Source: JAPOXR01 sp965221815
GTDB taxonomy: Bacteria; Pseudomonadota; Alphaproteobacteria; Rhodobacterales; Rhodobacteraceae
Length of the DNA: 64,000 nucleotides
NCBI GenBank assembly: GCA_965221815.1
Contig: OZ244915.1
Coordinates: forward strand, 2,604,001 to 2,668,000
Direction: 5' to 3'
Numbering within the stretch: the first letter of the stretch is position 1; every line of letters starts with the position of its first letter. Shown piece by piece: positions 46,573-55,261 of this stretch. Below the pieces are notes generated by a model. It was not told the origin of the DNA. It saw nothing but the letters and a program-made list of their open reading frames with translations, and did not search any database. The position numbers were made by a program, and so were the translations under genes.

Positions 46573-47493
46573 ATGAAATTTCCAAACCGCATTTCCACAG
46601 CAGATCTACCTGAACTTCGCTATCCAACACCAACAAGTGTCGAAAAAATATTACAGAATTGTATTTGCAAACTATTCGAAGAAGGGATCAGCAGCCGATT
46701 GAAGTCATGCAATGAAGTTGGCAAAATTGACAGAGCTTTCCGTCAGCTGAAGAAATTTGCATCTGGGGAAGAACCTGATACCTACGATACTTTGACGGCT
46801 CTACTTTATATTTCCTGGTATCATTTTGGACATGTCCGTCTGGCTGACCAGATCTTTCACCACCTATCCAAGACAATAAGAATCCCGAATAACTGCAAGA
46901 CACTCAATATAATCGATCTCGGGTGTGGGACCTTAGCCACACAGATTGGCTTTGCAAAATTTGTTTCCAGCTACCCACAACAAAAATTCCGGAAGGTCCA
47001 TTTTCATAACATCGACAAAAGCGAGAAAATGAAGCAAGCCGGAGAAAGACTCTGGGATAAATGGATATCAAGTTGGGAAAGTCCCATGCCATTTGAATTT
47101 GATTTCTATGGGGAAAAATCCAGTATCGATCCATTGCCAGGACCCACTATCTTGATTGCCATGCATGCCATATATGATCGTAACAGAGGCGTCATTCGGG
47201 AGGCGGTTAAAGAAATCAAAGAAAGGCACGAACCAATAACAGCTGTAATGACCACACAAATCAATAAGAAATCCTTGATTGACGAAATTGGAAGGGAATA
47301 TCCCTCGGGCCAACGACTTGAGCTTGAATGCCCCGGAGCAGTCAATACAAAGATAATTTCCCAACCCAGAAAAGATTTGCTTGGGAAAATAAAGAAGCTG
47401 GACTGCACTGAATTCACCGACAGAATGAATCAATTCCTGGATGGATACGTCCAAAGCTGGCCAAAGAAGCCATATGTTCGACGGCTTTGGTGA
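46573..47493 (+). CDS. methyltransferase-like protein, partner of the next radical-SAM gene
   Basis: 306 residues. A Rossmann-type SAM loop is seen in LNIIDLGCGTLATQIGFAKF near residue 113, followed by VHFHNIDKSEKM (usual acidic end of strand two) and a later TILIAMHAIYDRNRG. The C-terminal half is Lys-rich. Base composition is clearly more AT-rich than the flanking genes, pointing to recent transfer. It ends in a TGATG overlap with the radical-SAM gene. Not assigned to a named family; size and pairing recall TcmP. Confidence 0.75.
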   Translation: MKFPNRISTADLPELRYPTPTSVEKILQNCICKLFEEGISSRLKSCNEVGKIDRAFRQLKKFASGEEPDTYDTLTALLYISWYHFGHVRLADQIFHHLSKTIRIPNNCKTLNIIDLGCGTLATQIGFAKFVSSYPQQKFRKVHFHNIDKSEKMKQAGERLWDKWISSWESPMPFEFDFYGEKSSIDPLPGPTILIAMHAIYDRNRGVIREAVKEIKERHEPITAVMTTQINKKSLIDEIGREYPSGQRLELECPGAVNTKIISQPRKDLLGKIKKLDCTEFTDRMNQFLDGYVQSWPKKPYVRRLW

Positions 47494-48494
47494 TGGTCAA
47501 CAAAATGAATGATATGGGAGGAAGCAGTTCCGTCAGCCCAAGCCCCTCTCTTTTTGACGCTATTGAGTCACCAGACAGGCCAGATCGCATGGGGCAGGCT
47601 AGTGTTGAGTATGCCGAATCACGTGCCATCCTGACACGCGCCACAGGCTTTATGGAGGCCTATGACTACACCCTCAATCCCTATGCTGGCTGTTCCTTTG
47701 CCTGCACCTATTGTTATGCTGCCTTCTTCTCCCGAGGGCACAAGGTCCACGACTGGGGCAACTGGGTTACGGTCAAAGAGAACGCCGTCAATCTTCTCAA
47801 AAAAGAAAAAGGCAAGCTTTACGGTAAAACCATCTATATGAGTAGCGTGACAGACCCCTACCAACCGCTTGAGCGCAAACTCGAGATCACACGCGATCTA
47901 TTGGATGTGATGGCCGAATGTCAGCCGAAGCTTGTTGTGCAAACCCGAAGCCCGGATGTGGTCCGGGATATCGATTACTTCCAGCAGATCAAGGACTACG
48001 GCGGCCACGTTCAGGTCAATATCACAGTTACAACCGATGATGAGGAAATCCGTCGGACATTTGAACCCTACTGCCCCAGCAATTCACAGAGGCTTCGGGC
48101 GGTCCATCGTCTATGCGACGAAGGCATCAAGACCTGCATCACAATGACACCGCTGCTGCTGGTTCAGAATCCTGAAAAATTTGCAGATGGGCTTTGCGCC
48201 ACCGGATGTGAAAAATTCATCTTCCAACCTTTCCACTTCAGGACCGGAAAATTTGTGGCTGGCACACATGCACCTGCGCAGCGACTTGTTTCCGAAAAAC
48301 TAGGCTGTGTCGACGGTGATTTTCGTGCGAAATATCTTGAGCACTACGAAGAAGTCCGGCAAGTACTAAAACGAGCTCTCCCTAATTTGGGTGAAGGCAA
48401 GGAGGGTTTTCAACCACCCGAATGGGATAAGCCAAAACCCTGTGGGCACGACAACAAGAAAAACGCGCATGACAGATCCAAATCGACCCCATAG
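47493..48494 (+). CDS. radical SAM protein, SPL-like
   Basis: 333 residues from ATG 47493. The cluster motif is NPYAGCSFACTYCYA, giving Cys67, Cys71 and Cys74 (C-x3-C-x2-C), the standard radical-SAM signature. Further family pieces: IYMSSVTDPYQPLERKL and LVVQTRSPDVVRDIDYF, both typical of the spore-photoproduct-lyase-like group. No evidence for sporulation here, so a DNA-lyase role is not implied. Translationally coupled to the upstream methyltransferase-like gene. Confidence 0.85.
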   Translation: MVNKMNDMGGSSSVSPSPSLFDAIESPDRPDRMGQASVEYAESRAILTRATGFMEAYDYTLNPYAGCSFACTYCYAAFFSRGHKVHDWGNWVTVKENAVNLLKKEKGKLYGKTIYMSSVTDPYQPLERKLEITRDLLDVMAECQPKLVVQTRSPDVVRDIDYFQQIKDYGGHVQVNITVTTDDEEIRRTFEPYCPSNSQRLRAVHRLCDEGIKTCITMTPLLLVQNPEKFADGLCATGCEKFIFQPFHFRTGKFVAGTHAPAQRLVSEKLGCVDGDFRAKYLEHYEEVRQVLKRALPNLGEGKEGFQPPEWDKPKPCGHDNKKNAHDRSKSTP

Positions 48495-48657
48495 TAGCCT
48501 AAGAGACAGCGATTTTGCTGGTCTGATTTGGAACCAGTTACACAGGCGGTTAGAAAATCGCACGCGTCGTGGTCGACATTCGCTTGTCAATCTTCAAGAC
48601 AAACTGATGTCGATTGTTCGGTTCAAAGCATCTCGTCAAGGCCGTCAAGACAGTTGA
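48469..48657 (+). CDS. possible third small gene of the cassette
   Basis: 62 codons from ATG 48469, overlapping the radical-SAM gene by 26 bases. Basic, Arg-rich: PNRPHSSLRDSDFAGLIWNQ then NRTRRGRHSLVNLQDKLMS. No known family. Could be a real nucleic-acid-binding partner or chance; there is no strong ribosome site. Confidence 0.35.
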   Translation: MTDPNRPHSSLRDSDFAGLIWNQLHRRLENRTRRGRHSLVNLQDKLMSIVRFKASRQGRQDS

Positions 48658-48755
48658 ATTTCAGGGTGGAATAAGGCAACATGGGGAATACGCCTGAAAA
48701 TGGCGTTTACAAACTTTCGGGTATTTCCCCCGAAAATGAAACGGGAGGAGTGAAA

Positions 48756-50054
48756 ATGTCTTCAGATCATCCAAAACATCATAAGACAGTCAGTGAGTTC
48801 TTTGCTGCCGATCCAGTGACGGCAGATCGCGAATTTTTTGGCCGCGAAACCAATGAAGACCGCCGCGGCTTTCTGCGCGGAGCAGGTCTGGCAACAATGT
48901 CGGCATTGGTCGGCGCCAATATTCCGTTCAATGCCAATCTCCCACAGGGATTCCTCCCTATTGCCATGGCGTCAACGGACGTATTGGTCGGGAAGGATGG
49001 TCTGACACTTCTCAATGATCGGCCGGTCAATGCTGAAACACCCCCGCATCTTCTTGATGATGACATTACACCGACCAGCCGTCACTTCATCCGCAACAAT
49101 GGAATTCCGCCGGACGATATCGATGCGGCGACATGGGAATTGACTGTTGACGGGTTGGTCAACAACCCAATGACGATGACCATTGCCGACTTGCAGTCAA
49201 AGTTTGACGTCGTCACGATGGCTTTGCTGATCGAGTGTGGTGGCAACGGGCGATCTTTCTTTAATCCGCCTGCCAAGGGCAATCAGTGGACTCTCGGCGC
49301 CGTGGCATGCGCTGAATGGACAGGTGTACGGCTCAAGGATGTTCTCAATGCCGTTGGAGTTCAGAATAGTGTCGTCTACACGGCTCATGTCGGTGCCGAC
49401 GCTCACCTGACCGGTGATCCCGACAAACTCCCGATCTCTCGCGGTGTCCCGATTGCCAAGGCCATGACCGATGATGTCCTGATCGCATGGGGCATGAATG
49501 GTAATGACATTCATCCAATGAATGGCGCACCCCTGCGTCTTGTGGTGCCGGGATGGCCCGGTTCATGCTCGCAGAAGTGGCTGACACGGATTTATCTGCG
49601 CGACATCGTCCATGACGGGCCCAAAATGACTGGATCCTCGTATCGCGTGCCAAACCGCGCGGTTGAGCCAGGCGAAAAGGTCGAGAATGAAGACTTCGTC
49701 ATCATCGAGCGTATGCCCATCAAGTCACTGATTACGAACCCTGCAACGGACAGTGCTTCCGGAACGTCCATGGAAGTGCGCGGCCATGCCTGGTCAGGCG
49801 ACCGCACGGTCAGTGCCGTTGATGTCTCGATTGATTTTGGTGCCACATGGCAGGCAGCGTCGCTCGACGCACCCGTCAATTCAGGTGCCTGGCAGAATTG
49901 GCGTTCCAATGTCAGTTTCCCTGGCGCGGGTTACTATGAGATTTGGGCGCGGGCCACAGACAGTGCAGGCGTTATGCAACCCTTTGCCATTGACTGGAAT
50001 CCCAAAGGTTATCTGAACAATACCATGCATCGCGTGGCCGTCCGGGTCAGCTGA
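48756..50054 (+). CDS. Tat-exported sulfite oxidase/dehydrogenase (SorA/SoxC-type), Mo subunit
   Basis: About 432 residues from ATG 48756, which has GGGAGGAG upstream. Twin-arginine signal DRRGFLRGAGLATMSALV near residue 36. The molybdenum-ligand Cys lies in LIECGGNGRSFF; other family pieces are VRLKDVLNAVG and VPGWPGSCSQKWLTRI, followed by a C-terminal Mo-co oxidoreductase dimerisation domain (VSIDFGATWQAA). Probable role: sulfite to sulfate in the periplasm, electrons to the cytochrome encoded next. The frame extends to 48681 without a better start. Confidence 0.85.
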   Translation: MSSDHPKHHKTVSEFFAADPVTADREFFGRETNEDRRGFLRGAGLATMSALVGANIPFNANLPQGFLPIAMASTDVLVGKDGLTLLNDRPVNAETPPHLLDDDITPTSRHFIRNNGIPPDDIDAATWELTVDGLVNNPMTMTIADLQSKFDVVTMALLIECGGNGRSFFNPPAKGNQWTLGAVACAEWTGVRLKDVLNAVGVQNSVVYTAHVGADAHLTGDPDKLPISRGVPIAKAMTDDVLIAWGMNGNDIHPMNGAPLRLVVPGWPGSCSQKWLTRIYLRDIVHDGPKMTGSSYRVPNRAVEPGEKVENEDFVIIERMPIKSLITNPATDSASGTSMEVRGHAWSGDRTVSAVDVSIDFGATWQAASLDAPVNSGAWQNWRSNVSFPGAGYYEIWARATDSAGVMQPFAIDWNPKGYLNNTMHRVAVRVS

Positions 50055-50068
50055 TTATATCAGGCATT

Positions 50069-50095
50069 GTCGGAGCGAAATCACTGCGCTCCGAC
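50069..50095 (+). terminator. 9-bp perfect hairpin between sulfite oxidase and cytochrome genes
   Basis: GTCGGAGCG at 50069-50077 pairs with CGCTCCGAC at 50087-50095 around a nine-base loop. There is no T-run after it, only GGCCAAAAAC, so it is not a classic terminator. It may protect the upstream mRNA or lower downstream expression. Confidence 0.4.
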
Positions 50096-50121
50096 GGCCA
50101 AAAACATCAGCACCAGGTCAA

Positions 50122-50490
50122 ATGGATACTTCTTTTGGTATCCGATCACGGATGTTAGGCATTCTCATGCTTTCCTGGCTGGTCTGTGCCGTCGGGTCCG
50201 GAATTGTGCCGCGCTTTGCTGGGGCCGAAAATGACCCCCCTGAGTTTGGCGTCCTGAAAGTCGCCGAGGGGGCCGAAAACACCTATTACAGCTGTGTCGG
50301 CTGTCATTCCGAGCGGCTTGTGGCTCAGCAGGGTTTAACCCGTGAGGGTTGGGACGAAGTGATCGACTGGATGGTCGAAGAACAGGATATGCCGGAGCCT
50401 GAAACCGATGTGCGTGTCGAGATCCTTGACTATCTCTCGACACACTACAATGTGGACCGACCGAATTTTCCTTACCCCTTACCAAAATGA
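50122..50490 (+). CDS. c-type cytochrome, electron acceptor of the sulfite enzyme
   Basis: 122 residues with a signal peptide (RMLGILMLSWLVCAVGSGIV) and a single heme site CVGCH (Cys58, Cys61, His62). The Met in EEQDMPEPETDVR is a candidate axial ligand. Position and size match the SorB/SoxD-type cytochrome that takes electrons from a SorA-type protein. ATG 50122 has AGG eight bases ahead. Confidence 0.85.
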   Translation: MDTSFGIRSRMLGILMLSWLVCAVGSGIVPRFAGAENDPPEFGVLKVAEGAENTYYSCVGCHSERLVAQQGLTREGWDEVIDWMVEEQDMPEPETDVRVEILDYLSTHYNVDRPNFPYPLPK

Positions 50491-50607
50491 CTGTGCACAG
50501 GGCGCGTATTTGTCAGGGCTGTCATGGCGCAGCACAAGCAACCCGTCCTCGACCTCACGACATATTCAACCGACCTGATATCTTGTTCATACAGACCTGA
50601 AATTCAA

Positions 50608-51285
50608 TCATCTTTGCATGTTCCTCACCAGGATCTCTGCCATGGCCAGATCATCGGGGTCATTGATGTTGAAAAAGGGGTCGTGGGTGGCGGAATCGAA
50701 CACAACAGTTGTGAATTCCTGCCGTTCCACCCACGCAATGACCGTTCGCATGCCGGACAACAGCGACTGGTGGAGATCATCGATCAGATCGACTGACCAT
50801 AATCCGAATGGAGGGTGACGGGTCAAGCCTTTTCCGGTTGTTCTGCTGGCCGCCACAACCACTTTCGTGCGTGACTGTCTCATCTCTGTGCCGAGTCTTC
50901 TGACCAAATCCTCAGGAAAAAAGGGCGTATCGCCGGCAACGGTCACAACGTCGTCATATCCCTTGTCTTTGGCCCACTTCATGGCGACGAGAATACCCGC
51001 CAGGGGGCCGGCATTGAACGGCGATTCGTCGGCGATGGTGGGCAGTCCAAATCGTGCAAATCTTGTCGGATCCCCATTGGCGTTGATGGCGAGATATGCC
51101 ACTTGGGGCTGAAGCCGCGCGACCACAAAGCTGATCAGCGGCTTGCCGCCGAAATCAAGCAAAGTTTTTTCCTGTCCTTGCATGCGAGTTGATAAACCAC
51201 CGGCAAGGATCACGCCGCATATATTGGCCACACGGTTTGTGCACGATGCGGGTGATTGGCCATGAATCACTGAAGGAGTCACCAT
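50608..51285 (-). CDS. mobA: molybdenum cofactor guanylyltransferase MobA
   Basis: Adds GMP to molybdopterin to make the guanine-dinucleotide cofactor. 225 residues. Nucleotide motif GVILAGGLSTRMQGQEKTL near residue 25; VAGDTPFFPEDLV near residue 108. Convergent with the sulfite oxidase pair. Note that sulfite-oxidase-family enzymes normally use plain molybdopterin, so the neighbouring location may serve other Mo enzymes. Confidence 0.9.
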   Translation of the reverse strand: MVTPSVIHGQSPASCTNRVANICGVILAGGLSTRMQGQEKTLLDFGGKPLISFVVARLQPQVAYLAINANGDPTRFARFGLPTIADESPFNAGPLAGILVAMKWAKDKGYDDVVTVAGDTPFFPEDLVRRLGTEMRQSRTKVVVAASRTTGKGLTRHPPFGLWSVDLIDDLHQSLLSGMRTVIAWVERQEFTTVVFDSATHDPFFNINDPDDLAMAEILVRNMQR

Positions 51286-51580
51286 CGGACCTCTATCGCG
51301 GTTTCACCTCCGGGCATTGTGTTTCCTCCCTGCATTGCCTGTCAACACCTGGTGTCGTAACATCAATTCCAGTCATTTCACCCGAGTAGAAATTAAGTTC
51401 AGCCTGTCACAATCCTTTCCGAGTGCCGCCTGTATGCATAATCAATCGGGGAGATACTCATTGATCCGGTACAGTTTTATCAGGCATTGTGTGATTGTCT
51501 GATATGGCTTCGTGAGATAGCTTGTGTCACGGGTGGCAACCACAGCAAGGGTCGAGCGGAATCTCGTAATCACAAGACAG

Positions 51581-53959
51581 ATGAACAGTTCGCACACGGA
51601 TCATCTCAAGACCATTGAGCAAAGACTGCTCTGGCTTTCACACTGGATGATTCACAATGCCAATCATCTTCGCCCCGCCACCGACGGGATCAAGGTCGGC
51701 GGTCATCAGGCATCTTCCGCCTCAATGGTCTCGATTCTGACCGCGCTCTATTTTTCTGTCTTAAAGCCGGCGGACCGTGTGGCCGTCAAACCCCATGCCG
51801 CGCCGGTTTTTCATGCGATGCAGTATTTGATGGGGAACCAGACCCGACAGAATATGGAAAATTTTCGGGGATTCGGCGGCGTGCAGAGTTATCCGAGTCG
51901 CACCAAGGATATTGGTGATGTCGATTTTTCAACTGGATCTGTCGGACTGGGAGCCGGAATCACAGTTCTCGCCTCGTTAGTTCAGGATTATGTCATTGCC
52001 AAGAAATGGGGCCAGGGAATCCAGACAGGTCGTATGGTCGCTCTTGTTGGTGACGCTGAGTTGGATGAAGGTAATGTCTGTGAATCATTGCAGGAGGGCT
52101 GGAAGAACGATCTGCGCAACACTTGGTGGATCATCGACTATAATCGCCAATCGCTCGACGGAATAGTTCGCGAGGGATTGTACGAGAGAATTGAGAAGAT
52201 CTTCGATGCTTATGGCTGGGATATCGTGCGAATCAAGTATGGTGTCCGCCAGCGCGCCGCCTTCCAAGAACCCGGCGGCAAAGCTCTCCGGAACTGGATC
52301 GATGCCTGCCCCAACCAGGAATATTCGGCACTCACCTATATGGGTGGTGCCGTCTGGCGGCGGCGGCTTATGGACGATCTGGGTGACCAAGGCGCGGTAT
52401 CGCAGCTCATTGATCGTCGCAGTGACAGTGAGTTGGCCAGTCTCATGGAGAATCTTGGCGGCAACTGCGTTGAGACTCTGGCGGCAGCCTTTGCTGCAGT
52501 GAAACATTCCCGCCCCACCTGTTTTCTTACCTACACAATCAAGGGGTGGGGGACACCCATCGCTGGCCATAAGGACAATCACGGTGGGCTGATGACGCTC
52601 GCACAAATGGCAGAGTGGCAACAGAAAATGGAGGTGCCCAAGGGACAGGAATGGGAAAGGTTCGCGACTGTCAGGAATCCGGCCGGGTTGAGAGAATTTC
52701 TTGCACAGGTCCCATTTTTTGCCAAGGGGGCGCGGCGCTATTCTGACACCAAGCTGGTTGTGCCGGAATTGGCGTTCGATGCAGGACATACGATTTCAAC
52801 ACAAGCGGCCTTTGGTAAGATTCTCGGCAATCTGGCGCGCGGCGATAGCGAACTGGCAGATCGGATCCTGACCACCTCGCCGGATGTCACAGGGACGACC
52901 GGACTGGGGAGCTGGGTCAATCGCCGCAAACTGTTCGCACGACTGAGCCAGGACGATGCCTTTATCGAACATCGGATTCCGTCCACTGCCAAATGGAATT
53001 TTGCACCGACTGGCCAACATATAGAACTGGGAATTGCCGAGATGAACCTGATGCTGCTCCTCGGAGCGGCAGGCTTGTCTCATTCGATATTCGGCAAGCG
53101 ATTGATACCGGTTGGCACCGTCTATGACCCTTTTGTCCATCGCGGCCTTGATGCCCTCAATTATGCTTGTTACCAAGATGCCCGTTTCCTGCTGGTCGGC
53201 ACGCCCTCGGGAGTTATGCTGGCACCGGAAGGCGGCGCGCATCAGTCGATCGGGACAACCCTGACCGGAATGGCGCAAGACGGTCTTGCCGCTTTTGAAC
53301 CGGCATTCGCTGATGAATTGGCGGTTATCATGGAATGGGCTTTTGACTATATGCAACGCAGCGGTGAAGGCGACCCCGATGAGCGCACCTGGTTGCGTGA
53401 CGAGACCGGAGGCTCGGTTTATCTACGCCTGACGACCAAACCATTGGATCAGCCCGGGAAAAGGGTTGATGCGGAATTTCGGCAAGGATCCATTGATGGG
53501 GCATATTGGTTTCGAAAACCCGGGCCCGGCTGTGACGTGGTGATCGCTTATCAGGGAGCTGTTGCCGACGAAGCCATTGCAGCCGCCGGGCTGATTGGTG
53601 AGACTCGTCGTGACATCGGCGTTTTGGCGGTCACCTCCGCGGACCGGCTGGTGGCCGGGTGGACCGCCGCTCAACGTGAGCGTGCGCGCGGCAATCCTGC
53701 GGCACGGTCTCATATTGAAACACTCTTCAGCGAACTTCCCGCTCACACGGCCATCGTGACCGCCATCGATGGACATCCCGCGACGCTGTCATGGCTTGGT
53801 GGGGTCTGCGGACATCGGACGATTTGTCACGGTGTGGAACATTTTGGACAGACCGGAACCATCGGCGATTTGTCACGCCATTTTCGGATCGATTGCCATG
53901 CCCTTGTTGATTCAGTGAACGGTTTGACTGCCGGGCGGAGCGCGGTCTCGGTGCCATGA
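51581..53959 (+). CDS. TPP-dependent E1 / transketolase-like protein
   Basis: 792 residues from ATG 51581. Thiamine-diphosphate motif LVGDAELDEGNVCESLQEGW near residue 150, extended to WWIIDYNRQSLDGI, which is closer to AceE (homodimeric pyruvate dehydrogenase E1) than to transketolase. The second (pyrimidine) domain holds QHIELGIAEMNLMLLLGAAG. Size is between transketolase (about 660) and AceE (about 890). Substrate is unresolved; no E2/E3 genes are adjacent. Confidence 0.85.
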   Translation: MNSSHTDHLKTIEQRLLWLSHWMIHNANHLRPATDGIKVGGHQASSASMVSILTALYFSVLKPADRVAVKPHAAPVFHAMQYLMGNQTRQNMENFRGFGGVQSYPSRTKDIGDVDFSTGSVGLGAGITVLASLVQDYVIAKKWGQGIQTGRMVALVGDAELDEGNVCESLQEGWKNDLRNTWWIIDYNRQSLDGIVREGLYERIEKIFDAYGWDIVRIKYGVRQRAAFQEPGGKALRNWIDACPNQEYSALTYMGGAVWRRRLMDDLGDQGAVSQLIDRRSDSELASLMENLGGNCVETLAAAFAAVKHSRPTCFLTYTIKGWGTPIAGHKDNHGGLMTLAQMAEWQQKMEVPKGQEWERFATVRNPAGLREFLAQVPFFAKGARRYSDTKLVVPELAFDAGHTISTQAAFGKILGNLARGDSELADRILTTSPDVTGTTGLGSWVNRRKLFARLSQDDAFIEHRIPSTAKWNFAPTGQHIELGIAEMNLMLLLGAAGLSHSIFGKRLIPVGTVYDPFVHRGLDALNYACYQDARFLLVGTPSGVMLAPEGGAHQSIGTTLTGMAQDGLAAFEPAFADELAVIMEWAFDYMQRSGEGDPDERTWLRDETGGSVYLRLTTKPLDQPGKRVDAEFRQGSIDGAYWFRKPGPGCDVVIAYQGAVADEAIAAAGLIGETRRDIGVLAVTSADRLVAGWTAAQRERARGNPAARSHIETLFSELPAHTAIVTAIDGHPATLSWLGGVCGHRTICHGVEHFGQTGTIGDLSRHFRIDCHALVDSVNGLTAGRSAVSVP

Positions 53960-54139
53960 TTTATCCTGGGATGATTTTTGACCCGGCATGGGATCCTTCC
54001 TGTATTGATGACAGAACCCTCCGTTTTTCTGCAGTCCTTCGTATATTGATCGAATGCGAAACTGGAAATCGCTGATGAAATCCGCTAGCAGAGCAACGAG
54101 GCCTGCTGTTGGTTCTCACGCTTTCGGGATTGACGACCA

Positions 54140-54424
54140 ATGGATGATGGTCAGAAAAATGGTGAAATCATCGCCATTCGTGCAGTGGAATGGATGGCTG
54201 CCGATGCGGACGAACTTCACAAATTCATGCAGACATCAGGAGAATCTTTGGAATCACTTCGTTCGCGGTTGAATGATCCCGAATTTCTTGCCGCTGTTCT
54301 CGATTATGTTCTGGCTTCGGAGAAGCGCCTTCTTGCATTCTGTGAATCAGCAGCTCTCCCTCCAGATGCCCCTCAAAGGGCACGGCATTTTCTGCCGGGT
54401 GGTGACATACCACATTGGACCTGA
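54140..54424 (+). CDS. DUF3572 family protein
   Basis: 94 residues, all alpha-helical by look: AIRAVEWMAADADELHKFM, then DPEFLAAVLDYVLASEKRLL and a C-terminal LPPDAPQRARHFLPGGDIPH. Matches the alphaproteobacterial DUF3572 family. Function unknown. Stop and next start overlap as TGATG. Confidence 0.85.
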   Translation: MDDGQKNGEIIAIRAVEWMAADADELHKFMQTSGESLESLRSRLNDPEFLAAVLDYVLASEKRLLAFCESAALPPDAPQRARHFLPGGDIPHWT

Positions 54425-55119
54425 TGGAAGATCGGAAATTTGATGGGCTGCTCTTCGACAAGGACGGCACCCTCTTCAGTTTTCAAAACACCTGGGCCAA
54501 CTGGATGTTTCGGGTTCTGCAGCGATTTGCCGGTCACGATAACCATCTTTGCTGCCAACTCGCACAGGAACTTGGATTTGATCTTGACACTGGGCGCTTT
54601 ATCGAAGGCAGCCCGTTTGTGACCGGCACACCAAACTTTACCATCGATCTCCTGTGCCGCTATTTTCCGGAACTGACCCGCTCTGATATCATCGGCAAAT
54701 TGGTCACGATCAGTGCAGCAGAACAGCAATGTCAGGCGACACCACTCAAACCGCTCTTGGCAGAACTGAGAATGCATGTTCCGCGTATCGGGGTTGCCAC
54801 CAACGACCATAGAGAATCTGCGATCGCGCATCTTCGTTCTGCCGATTGCGACGATCAATTTGACTTCATTGCCGGTTCAGACAGTGGCTATGGGGAAAAG
54901 CCGGATCCTGCAATGCTCCTGGCCTTCTGTGCAAGGTTTGGCATCGCACCGGAACGGTGCATCATGGTCGGCGACAGCCTGGTGGATATGGAATCGGGCC
55001 GCCGCGCCGGCATGACGGTGATTGCGGTGTTGACCGGTGTTGAGACCATTGAAAAATTGTCGCCTCATGCTGATGTCGTTCTTGATGACATTGGCCATTT
55101 GCCGAAATGGCTGGGCTGA
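54424..55119 (+). CDS. HAD-family hydrolase, phosphoglycolate-phosphatase-like
   Basis: 231 residues. HAD motif I is LLFDKDGTLF near the N-terminus (first Asp is the nucleophile), motif II GVATNDHRES, motif III Lys in GEKPDPAML, motif IV MVGDSLVDMESGRRAG. Gph-like cap domain. Coupled to DUF3572 by TGATG; the frame begins at 54415. Confidence 0.88.
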   Translation: MEDRKFDGLLFDKDGTLFSFQNTWANWMFRVLQRFAGHDNHLCCQLAQELGFDLDTGRFIEGSPFVTGTPNFTIDLLCRYFPELTRSDIIGKLVTISAAEQQCQATPLKPLLAELRMHVPRIGVATNDHRESAIAHLRSADCDDQFDFIAGSDSGYGEKPDPAMLLAFCARFGIAPERCIMVGDSLVDMESGRRAGMTVIAVLTGVETIEKLSPHADVVLDDIGHLPKWLG

Positions 55120-55261
55120 AAATTGCCCCGGTGCAAGCAGCGCTTGTGAAAATCCCACCGCAAAGGCTTGACGTTTATGCAGGTCGCCACCGTCATTACA
55201 GCGATGAAGGGTCAGAGACTCATCCCAGGGCACTCAAGGCTAACAATGGGGCACGGTCGTG

